From positions 1,476 through 9,548 of the forward strand of contig DJFO01000391.1 in NCBI GenBank assembly GCA_002432555.1: a stretch of DNA of 8,073 nucleotides, written 5' to 3'. Made by a program: the position numbers and the translations under genes. Every line of letters begins with the position of its first letter. Position 1 is the first letter of the stretch. The stretch comes from Marinagarivorans sp. UBA5870 (GTDB taxonomy: Bacteria > Pseudomonadota > Gammaproteobacteria > Pseudomonadales > Cellvibrionaceae). Shown here in pieces: positions 1 through 6,029 of the stretch. The notes beneath the pieces are model-generated. The model did not search any database, had not been told where the DNA came from, and was given only the letters and a program-made list of their open reading frames with translations.

Positions 1-1930
1 TAAGCCCGCCGTTGTAGGTATCGCCGAGCACTTGGGAGCGCGTTACCCCCGCACTGAGTTGAACATGCCAGGCGGCACGACGGTAATCCATGGTGACAGA
101 ACCGTTGGTCAGGCTCGTGGGGTCCAGGGTATAGCCAAAACTGGTGCGAAACTGCAGGAACCCGCCCGCGCGGCTGAAGGAAAATAACCCGCGTGTGGCG
201 ATTTCCCCGTCGGCGCGGTTATCGGTCGACAGCGCCAGCTCGTTGGAAAAGCGGTTGCGGCCCAAAAATAATCCGAGTCGGTTTTCCAGGGTTAAACGGC
301 GGATGCCATCGACCGTATCAATGCGGGTGAGACCGAGGGAGTAGGGCGTTCCGAAAGTTTCAATACTGCCGAACAAGCTGAGTTTATGTTTTTGCTCTAT
401 AGCGCCGTTATTGCTTTGCGCCGAGATGAAATCCTGAAAATAAATGTTCTCGATATTGATGTCTTGCTTAAAGAGGCGGCCCGAAAGGTTGAGGCTGCCG
501 GCGCGGCCTTCTTGCAAATCTTGGGCATAATCCAGACGTGAGGAAAACAGAGGATAAGCCGAGATCCAAATCAGGCGGGCAAAATCATTTGTCGCATCCT
601 CATGCTCATCCCTATCAAGGTTGGGCAGTCTGTTGAAACCAATCCCAAATGAGTGTTTTTCTTGCAGCCCATAGAGAATCGTGGTGGCGATGGACTCCGT
701 CTGTACCGCGTCAGTTTGCGCGGTGGCCAATTCGGGCTCGCCGATCAATTTGTCGTTCTCGTTTAAAATGGTCATCGAGAACTGCCAATCCCCCGGGGCG
801 ATCATCTCCGCGCCGATTTGCACGCGCTTTCTTTCGACCTCCACCTGGCCCTGGGGGCCGTAACGGGTAATTTCAAAAAAATTCTCACCGTATTGCACTT
901 CCACGTCGCGGAATATATATCGGCCACTTTCGTCGACCACCTGAAAATCCAGTAGCAGGCCGTTGCGGTAAAGTTCAACCTCCCATCCCGGCGGGGCATC
1001 GCCCTCAAAGTCGCGGCGGTTAAAGGATTGGTCGAGGGCCGCGGATAGGTAGCGCTCCACCGTCACCCCAACGCCGGGGACCCACGGACTCACCAGGCTG
1101 TCGCCCCTCGCGTATATATCACCGAGTTCGTAACCCGTGATGCCCGGGCCAAACGAGGTCCCGGGCCTGGCGGACTGTTTCGATAGGGTGAGACGGGTAG
1201 AGGGTGGCGTAGTGCTGTCGGTTTGGATATGGGACAGGCGTGCTTGGTGTTTCAGCAAATCGTTGGTGGACTGTATCGAATATCCCCAAAGAGCATCGTC
1301 ATAACGCTGATCTTTAATGGCATTGAACCTGAGATCCATCGCCGGTGGGCCGAGCCATGCATATTCATCGTCGACCCAAGGATGAGATTTTTGGCTTCCC
1401 TGCTTAGGCGCATTCTTATTACGCATTTTCTCGCGCATAACACGCTGCTGAATCGGCAGAGTCTCTTTGCTTGATATCTGCATAATCAAGCGTGCCATGT
1501 TCAGTTGAATATCCAGCTCAAACCAACGCTCCAGCTCTTTTATATCCACATAGAGATCGAATTCATCCGCGTAAAAATGAAAGTCCGGGGAAAGACTCTG
1601 GCGGATGCCGCGGATATAGACTTCGCCACTTTTGATATTGAGAGAGAAGGTGTTCTGTTGATTGATAAACCAGCCGGATGCCTGTTGAGTTTCGCTGTCG
1701 ACCGAAATGGCAAAATCCAAGGCATCCAGAAATTCCTGGAGGGACATTACCGTGTAGTCGTTGGTGTGGTAAACGACAGTCGCGCCTGCGAGGGTAAAAG
1801 AGGCGAGTCGAAGCTCGACCACCATGCTCTCGTTCTCGTCGAGCTCCAGCTCCGTCGCAGCGTACAGGGGGGGAATCTGAAAACACGTGACAATCAGAAC
1901 AAAGAGCCAGCTTGTGAAAAGCCAGCGCAT
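1..1930 (-). CDS. Outer-membrane fimbrial usher, 3' end cut by window edge
   Basis: The reading frame is open without a stop from an ATG at 1930-1928 to base 1, giving 643 codons; the C-terminal part lies outside the window. Ushers form the outer-membrane pore through which chaperone-bound subunits are secreted and assembled. Residues 1-25 look like a signal peptide (hydrophobic LFVLIVTCF, cleavage near YAA). Residues about 50-155 hold two similar small beta modules (VMSLQEFLDALDF and LYVDIKELERWFEL) instead of an obvious PapC-type N-domain. From about 265 the sequence turns usher-like: YELGDIYARGDSLVSP, then PPGWEVELYRNG at 313-324 and a glycine-rich YGEN/YGPQGQ stretch, followed by alternating hydrophobic and polar strands typical of a beta barrel. 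The start lies 13 bp after the chaperone stop, with a weak AGG ribosome site, so it is translated from the same mRNA. The family assignment rests on these motifs and the adjacent chaperone; the exact usher clade (perhaps alternate/CS1-like) is not settled. Confidence 0.85.
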   Translation of the reverse strand, partial: MRWLFTSWLFVLIVTCFQIPPLYAATELELDENESMVVELRLASFTLAGATVVYHTNDYTVMSLQEFLDALDFAISVDSETQQASGWFINQQNTFSLNIKSGEVYIRGIRQSLSPDFHFYADEFDLYVDIKELERWFELDIQLNMARLIMQISSKETLPIQQRVMREKMRNKNAPKQGSQKSHPWVDDEYAWLGPPAMDLRFNAIKDQRYDDALWGYSIQSTNDLLKHQARLSHIQTDSTTPPSTRLTLSKQSARPGTSFGPGITGYELGDIYARGDSLVSPWVPGVGVTVERYLSAALDQSFNRRDFEGDAPPGWEVELYRNGLLLDFQVVDESGRYIFRDVEVQYGENFFEITRYGPQGQVEVERKRVQIGAEMIAPGDWQFSMTILNENDKLIGEPELATAQTDAVQTESIATTILYGLQEKHSFGIGFNRLPNLDRDEHEDATNDFARLIWISAYPLFSSRLDYAQDLQEGRAGSLNLSGRLFKQDINIENIYFQDFISAQSNNGAIEQKHKLSLFGSIETFGTPYSLGLTRIDTVDGIRRLTLENRLGLFLGRNRFSNELALSTDNRADGEIATRGLFSFSRAGGFLQFRTSFGYTLDPTSLTNGSVTMDYRRAAWHVQLSAGVTRSQVLGDTYNGGL

Positions 1931-1943
1931 TGCCTATTGCCGG

Positions 1944-2765
1944 TCAGGGTTTGAAAGTGCCGGTGACCGTGTGCTCGCCACCAAAAGTGGGATCTTCGGT
2001 AAAACGGATAAAAAGATTACCCTTACTCTTGTTGTAGGAAGCGGGCAGGTTCAAGGGCACCTCAACAATACGTTTATCGTTCGGGTAATAAACCGATAAA
2101 CCGCGGACATAACCAACCCGTTCGCCTTTTTCGCTGTTGAGAAAGACTTCAGCATCTCCGTAAGTGGAGCGCGAGCCCTCGCGGCCAAGCGAAAAGACCA
2201 GGGCATCTTCCTTGAGAGATGGAGCCTGTATGCTCAATTGAGTAGAGAGTTTACCGTGCCGGACTATGACCGGGATCGACACTTCAACAATGGGATCCAC
2301 GGAAACCGAAAGGTCGCCGCTACCGTCCAGCGAGTTACTGTCTTGTTTAGGGAGAGACTGGAATACTAAGTGAGTTCGGTATTCGCCTTCCTTCAGATCT
2401 TTGGGTATACGCACCATCACACGCACTTTTTGGAACGCACCGGCTTCGACTGTGACTCGGCGAGGGGAAAAACGTATGAGGTCGTCGGCAAAGAGTTCAT
2501 TGCCTTCCGCTTTTTCCACCGCCTGAAATCGCCCGTGATCGTCCGCGCGAATATTGCGGAGGATAATTCGATAACTGCCTGCTTCCGTTCCCTTATTGAC
2601 CAGGGTGAGTTCGGCGGAATTTTGGGAAGCCAAGACGACGCGGGTGGGAAGTATTTGTAACGCATCCACCGCGTAGGCCATTGGACTTGCCAGCAAAACT
2701 GCAACGCCGATGCAGCGCAGCAATCTGTTTATCCAATGCGAGGGGTGAAGCCGGGGGTAATTCAT
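1944..2765 (-). CDS. Periplasmic fimbrial chaperone, PapD-like
   Basis: A 273-residue protein when started at the ATG at 2765-2763. The frame continues upstream to a TTG at 2861, but the extra 32 residues are polar and would bury the signal peptide, so the inner ATG is preferred; its ribosome site is weak. Residues 1-32 form a signal peptide (positive WINRLLR, hydrophobic GVAVLLASPM, cleavage near AYA). The rest has the two-domain immunoglobulin-like pattern of fimbrial chaperones: an early LPTRVVL strand whose Arg42 is the likely counterpart of the subunit-anchoring arginine of PapD, FSPRRVTVEAG with QKVRVMVRIP at about 99-121, EGEYRTHLVF at 126-135, then IPVIVRHG at 164-171 leading to the second domain. 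Its role is to complete and cap secreted subunits and deliver them to the usher encoded next. The length is slightly above the family's usual 220-250 residues. Confidence in the family is high; the exact start is less sure. Confidence 0.88.
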   Translation of the reverse strand: MNYPRLHPSHWINRLLRCIGVAVLLASPMAYAVDALQILPTRVVLASQNSAELTLVNKGTEAGSYRIILRNIRADDHGRFQAVEKAEGNELFADDLIRFSPRRVTVEAGAFQKVRVMVRIPKDLKEGEYRTHLVFQSLPKQDSNSLDGSGDLSVSVDPIVEVSIPVIVRHGKLSTQLSIQAPSLKEDALVFSLGREGSRSTYGDAEVFLNSEKGERVGYVRGLSVYYPNDKRIVEVPLNLPASYNKSKGNLFIRFTEDPTFGGEHTVTGTFKP

Positions 2766-2798
2766 GTGGTAAGCCTGTTCGCGCGCGGCGATTTGCGG

Positions 2799-2843
2799 TG
2801 ATTCTTCGAAGCCCAGTGCTTCTTGGAAGCCCTGATTCTTCGA
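2799..2843. repeat. Direct repeat TGATTCTTCGA, two copies
   Basis: The 11-base word TGATTCTTCGA occurs at 2799-2809 and again at 2833-2843, 34 bp apart, inside the spacer between the fimbrial subunit and chaperone genes and next to the inverted repeat at 2845-2867. It could be a trace of local duplication or a protein-binding site. No function can be assigned. Confidence 0.4.
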
Positions 2844-2844
2844 C

Positions 2845-2867
2845 TGCAGATGCTGGTGCAATCTGCA
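2845..2867 (-). other. Small inverted repeat between subunit and chaperone genes
   Basis: A perfect 7-bp inverted repeat (TGCAGAT / ATCTGCA) flanks a 9-base loop in the 133-bp spacer between the subunit stop and the chaperone ATG. No run of U follows, so it is not a standard intrinsic terminator. In fimbrial operons, a structure at this place often lets the major subunit be made in excess by partial termination or mRNA stabilisation; that role is inferred here. Confidence 0.35.
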
Positions 2868-2898
2868 CGTAACGGGTTTGCCTTTGAGTGTAGACGCC

Positions 2899-3390
2899 CT
2901 AGTTATAGTTCACAATGATGATATAGGTCAGGTTGTACGAACCCGCGGTGGCGCCGTTGAGATTTAATAAACCACCGATTTTGGCAGTGGTCTGTCCGCC
3001 GACCAAGACTGTCGACGCATCTGAATAAAGCTGTGGGGTAAAAGTCAGGCCCGCGGCAGAATCACCTTGTTCAACCGAGACGGAAATTGTTTGACCGTCG
3101 GTTCCACTGATAAGTATTTCACCGAGCTGTCCTTCTCCTGTACAAGTACCGCCGCCCGACGCCTCCAGGGCGCCGGTCGGTCCCATATTGCACGTCCCAT
3201 TGCCAAGGGTGAGTGTCCCAAAGTTCACAATCTTTTGCTCGATGAATTCAAAGGAATCCAGAATGGATACGCTCGCCGTGCCGGAGAAAGAGGTGGCGTG
3301 GCTGAGGCCGGTGCACAAAAGGCCTAAGCCGATCAGCCAAGCAGCCGAAGTAAATGTGACGAATTTCCCTTTGTTATGCACTTTCGACAT
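2899..3390 (-). CDS. Secreted DUF4402-type fimbrial subunit
   Basis: A 163-residue protein with a clear signal peptide (hydrophobic WLIGLGLLCTGL, cleavage after SHA at 30-32). The mature part is a beta-rich, glycine- and threonine-rich single domain. It starts ATSFSGTASVSI, has VNFGTLTLGNG at 55-65, and ends GSYNLTYIIIVNYN, the terminal pattern of DUF4402 proteins, which occur next to fimbrial chaperones and ushers. Cys67 and Cys83 are the only cysteines of the mature chain and could form a disulfide. As first gene of the operon, directly before the chaperone and usher, it is most likely the major structural subunit; that role is inferred from order. The ATG at 3390 is preceded by a weak GAGA ribosome site. 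Any tip or minor subunit would have to lie beyond the left edge. Confidence 0.8.
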   Translation of the reverse strand: MSKVHNKGKFVTFTSAAWLIGLGLLCTGLSHATSFSGTASVSILDSFEFIEQKIVNFGTLTLGNGTCNMGPTGALEASGGGTCTGEGQLGEILISGTDGQTISVSVEQGDSAAGLTFTPQLYSDASTVLVGGQTTAKIGGLLNLNGATAGSYNLTYIIIVNYN

Positions 3391-3427
3391 AAAGACGGTC
3401 TCTGCAAATAGCCATACTTCCGATACA

Positions 3428-3456
3428 AGCCTAAGCCGTTGGATCTAAATATTCAA
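3428..3456 (-). promoter_or_regulatory. Weak candidate sigma-70 promoter of the fimbrial operon
   Basis: On the minus strand TTGAAT (3456-3451) is followed after 17 bp by TAGGCT (3433-3428). The -35 hexamer is reasonable and the spacing ideal, but the -10 hexamer matches only three of six consensus bases. It would give a leader of roughly 30 nt before the subunit ATG at 3390, and a poor -10 would fit a promoter that needs an activator. Confidence 0.2.
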
Positions 3457-3496
3457 CCGCTTCACTGCAGTCGGGTTAGACCGATGCGGCATAGAT

Positions 3497-3519
3497 TTTT
3501 CGAAAACCCTTTCGAAAGG
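3497..3519. promoter_or_regulatory. Tandem TTTCGAAA palindromes, possible operator
   Basis: Two palindromes stand side by side: TTTTCGAAAA (3497-3506) and CCTTTCGAAAGG (3508-3519). Both are perfect and their centres are 12 bp apart, close to one helical turn, so two dimers could bind the same DNA face. They lie 107-129 bp upstream of the fimbrial subunit start and about 185-205 bp upstream of the rightward gene. The binding protein is unknown. Confidence 0.4.
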
Positions 3520-3578
3520 TCTCTTCGCCGTCCTGCCCAGTCGGTAGTAGCCCTGTTATAGGTGCTCAATAAGCCCTC

Positions 3579-3591
3579 TCGCATAATGCAA
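3579..3591. promoter_or_regulatory. LuxO-type operator candidate
   Basis: TCGCATAATGCAA is a near-perfect 13-bp palindrome. It differs from the TTGCA-N3-TGCAA operator known for LuxO of vibrios at one base only (C for T at its second position). It sits 111 bp upstream of the ATG of the signalling operon that encodes a LuxO-like regulator, and about 190 bp upstream of the fimbrial operon. The link to that regulator is inferred from the similarity of its HTH to LuxO. Confidence 0.4.
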
Positions 3592-3691
3592 CACTGGAAT
3601 TTATCGCCTATCGTTAGTCCGGCGAGTTTCAATTCGCGCAGCTCTGAGTTATTAGAAATAAGTTTTGATGCCTCTTCTATATAAGGCATTC

Positions 3692-3696
3692 GAGGA
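3692..3696 (+). promoter_or_regulatory. Ribosome binding site of the hybrid phosphorelay gene
   Basis: GAGGA stands 6 bases before the ATG at 3703, a strong Shine-Dalgarno match with good spacing. It decides this start. The AT-rich TATATAAG at 3678-3685 lies just upstream; if it were the -10 element, the leader would be only about a dozen bases long, so the promoter position is uncertain. Confidence 0.6.
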
Positions 3697-3702
3697 TTTG
3701 CC

Positions 3703-6012
3703 ATGTTAGCGAATGCGGTTACGCACACTGATGTTGAACGTATTTTAAATGACCGCGATAACATACTCGTGCTGCACCGGTTGGATGGCGATATTTGGGG
3801 CGCAAGCATCGCGGCTACCGATATCTTCGGCTATTCGAATGAAGAAATGCGGCAAATGTGCCTCGTCAATATCCGGCCCAAGGCCTTGCGTCTTTCGGAC
3901 CTATGCAAGGACAAAATGGGTGACGACGCATTCGTGGTTTTTCAAAAACGCAACAGCCGGCGTTTTTCCGCCAGCGTGAAGCGGAGTGTTATATCTTTTG
4001 TTCACCAGCGCGAGCCGATTGAACTGGTCTGTTTACAGCTTACCCTCAGCGATGCGCAGGATTCCTCGCGGCCGAAGGCGCCTGCGGTCGATATCAATGA
4101 GCTCGCCCTCTTTGTCGACTCGCTAAAGAGTGAGTCCCGCACCTGTCTGCGCAATTTGTCGCGCGACATTGAAGCCTTGGTGGGGGCTGGCCTGTCGGGG
4201 GAACAACAGAAAATCGCCGATCGCATGAGGAGCGACTATGAGCAGCTATCGCACATCAACGAAAATATTGTCGACAGCTTTCAGCTCGCGCAAAACGCCT
4301 TGAGCATCGATAGCGAGCCCTTCAACATTATCGAATTTCTTTCTTCCGATATACCTCGTATCGATACTTCCATCAACCGGGCGCAGGACATGATTCTTGC
4401 CCCGCGATTGCCGGAGCTGATTTACGGCGATAGAAATATGATCGGGAAGATCTTTCGCAATCTGATTGATCAAGTCGCGCAGCTGATTTCGCCGCAGCGC
4501 TCCTTACTTTCCGCGGACTACGAATCCTCTGCGGAGCGCGGTGGCCGGTTGCTGGTAAAGTATGTTTTAGAGGGCTGTAAGTCGCGCTCGGCAAGCGCTG
4601 ATGACGGCGATGTCTGCAGCGTTTTCCTCAATGCTATGCCTATTGTCTTTTCCCGGCATGTGTTGCGTTTAATGGAAGGCATCTTACGCATCGACGACCT
4701 CGGCAACCAGAAAATGGAAGTCAACCTCGAGTTAGTACTGCCGGAAGTGCACGATCTCGGCTTAGCGAGAAGGGTGGATTTTCTCAAAGGGAAGGCCGTG
4801 GTGTTGGTCGATCAGCCCTATTCGCCGCTCGTTCTGCAGCTGAAAGCTTGGGGGGCTCAGGTCGATCATTTTCATTCCTCAGCCAAAGCCCTGGAGTTCA
4901 TGGCCTCGGGAAAGCGTCGCCCCGCGCTCTTTATCGTGCGTTCGAATGCCGAAGGTAGCGCGCCGATCACGGCTTCCCATTTAGAGGCTTCCCGTCTAGG
5001 TGCATTGCCGGTGATCCTAATAGGCGCGCAGGATATTTCCGGTGAGTCAAAGTTGGCCGCGGTCACGCTGCCGCTCACCGCCAGTGTGCCGGAGATCGGC
5101 AATGTTCTGAGCCAAGCGCTGCTCGAGGGATTTCCCTATCCCTATTGCAACATGAGTGCGAAACGCCAACACGCGGAGACATCCGAAAAACCGCAGCTGC
5201 TGGTGGTCAGCCACGACGTGTCCCTGCGCGCCCGCCTGGGCGACCTGTTGCGGCAAATGAACGTGTCGATCGATGACGCGGTGAATGGCATAGACGCCGT
5301 TATGGCAAGCACGAAGCTCCGCTACGACTGCATTATCATCGATGACGATATTCCCTATATGGACGGAGTCGAAGCCGCGATTCACCTGCGGCGAGTCTCG
5401 CACGTTAATAAAGACACTCCGGTCCTGATAGTGACGGGAGACGATTCGGAGAATGGCAAACTTACGCGATCACAGGCGGGCATCTCCGCGGATATCATGA
5501 AACCGGTGAATCCAACGCAGGCTCGGCAGATGATTCAGTCGCTCCTGATGCGGGGTCGCGAATCCGGCGAGCGCCGCGCTCTCGAAGATACCGCGTCACC
5601 GATTTCCGTTTTGCGCCGCTCGGAAGAGCAGCAGGAAGTACCGGCGTATTTGACCAATTCCAACGTGATCGACGAGCAGGTTCTGGATCGGTTGGCACAG
5701 GATACCAGCCTGGATATCTGCAAAGAGATGATCGATATGTTTATTCGGGAATCGCTTGTTTCGTTGGGCGAGATTTCCAAGTGTTGTATTGCCGGGGACT
5801 GGGACGCGATATTGGAGCATGCCCATAGCCTCCGCAGTTCTTGCCGTACTTTCGGTTGCGAAGCCTTGTTCTCGACTACGCTGCGGCTGGAGGAGGAGTC
5901 CCGTAAAAACAATATGGGCGAGTGTATGCGCCTGGCGGCCAGGCTGCCGACACTGTTCCTGAAAAGCCAGCAGCACTTATACGATTACTGCAATTTTTAT
6001 CATCGACGATAG
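3703..6012 (+). CDS. Hybrid phosphorelay protein with a degenerate kinase core (PAS-pseudokinase-REC-REC-HPt)
   Basis: A 769-residue protein without membrane segments, so probably cytoplasmic. Order of parts: a PAS domain (about 15-115; IFGYSNEEM at 41-49); a dimerisation region where the usual SHEIRTPL box reads KSESRTCL, putting Ser143 in place of the phospho-histidine; a histidine-kinase ATPase remnant (about 205-347) with GDRNMIGKIFRNLIDQ, where the second N-box asparagine is Gln257, and with no DxGxG motif; a first receiver-like domain (363-475) whose phospho-Asp position is Arg413; a second receiver (497-615) with Asp547, Thr578 and Lys600 in place, though its acidic pocket reads SHD (503-505); and an HPt domain (about 655-765) with His708 in AHSLRSS. 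Autokinase activity is therefore unlikely, while Asp547 and His708 could still relay phosphate from another kinase. It ends 17 bp before the LuxO-like gene and is surely co-transcribed. RcsD is the closest known analogy in logic, not a proven homolog. Confidence 0.88.
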   Translation: MLANAVTHTDVERILNDRDNILVLHRLDGDIWGASIAATDIFGYSNEEMRQMCLVNIRPKALRLSDLCKDKMGDDAFVVFQKRNSRRFSASVKRSVISFVHQREPIELVCLQLTLSDAQDSSRPKAPAVDINELALFVDSLKSESRTCLRNLSRDIEALVGAGLSGEQQKIADRMRSDYEQLSHINENIVDSFQLAQNALSIDSEPFNIIEFLSSDIPRIDTSINRAQDMILAPRLPELIYGDRNMIGKIFRNLIDQVAQLISPQRSLLSADYESSAERGGRLLVKYVLEGCKSRSASADDGDVCSVFLNAMPIVFSRHVLRLMEGILRIDDLGNQKMEVNLELVLPEVHDLGLARRVDFLKGKAVVLVDQPYSPLVLQLKAWGAQVDHFHSSAKALEFMASGKRRPALFIVRSNAEGSAPITASHLEASRLGALPVILIGAQDISGESKLAAVTLPLTASVPEIGNVLSQALLEGFPYPYCNMSAKRQHAETSEKPQLLVVSHDVSLRARLGDLLRQMNVSIDDAVNGIDAVMASTKLRYDCIIIDDDIPYMDGVEAAIHLRRVSHVNKDTPVLIVTGDDSENGKLTRSQAGISADIMKPVNPTQARQMIQSLLMRGRESGERRALEDTASPISVLRRSEEQQEVPAYLTNSNVIDEQVLDRLAQDTSLDICKEMIDMFIRESLVSLGEISKCCIAGDWDAILEHAHSLRSSCRTFGCEALFSTTLRLEEESRKNNMGECMRLAARLPTLFLKSQQHLYDYCNFYHRR

Positions 6013-6017
6013 CCGTT

Positions 6018-6023
6018 AGGTGA
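6018..6023 (+). promoter_or_regulatory. Ribosome binding site of the LuxO-like gene
   Basis: AGGTGA lies 6 bases before the ATG at 6030, in the 17-bp gap after the upstream stop. It fixes the start and indicates that the two genes are translated independently from one mRNA. Confidence 0.6.
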
Positions 6024-6029
6024 ATATTT

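Larger units (their letters stand above)
3391..3702. promoter_or_regulatory. Divergent intergenic control region
   Basis: These 312 bases separate the leftward fimbrial operon from the rightward signalling operon and must carry the promoters of both unless either is transcribed from elsewhere. No believable gene lies inside. It contains twin palindromes at 3497-3519, a LuxO-type box at 3579-3591 and an AT-rich TATATAAG at 3678-3685 close to the rightward start. A by-eye search of both strands for sigma-54 GG-N10-GC elements found only poor matches (3474-3487 and 3561-3574 on plus). Confidence 0.6.

Noticed and set aside
2766..2861. N-terminal extension of the chaperone from a TTG at 2861
   Set aside because: The 32 extra residues are polar, precede a complete signal peptide and overlap the hairpin and repeat of the spacer.
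3474..3574. Possible sigma-54 promoters (GG-N10-GC at 3474-3487 and 3561-3574)
   Set aside because: Only the invariant doublets and a few other positions match; the TGGCAC and TTGCA parts are missing.
3391..3702. A Qrr-like small RNA gene in the control region
   Set aside because: No Qrr-like core sequence and no terminator hairpin with a T-run was seen on either strand.
3462..3809. A 115-codon minus-strand open frame across the intergenic region
   Set aside because: It overlaps the start of the hybrid signalling gene, covers the palindromes, has no clear ribosome site and no recognisable domain.
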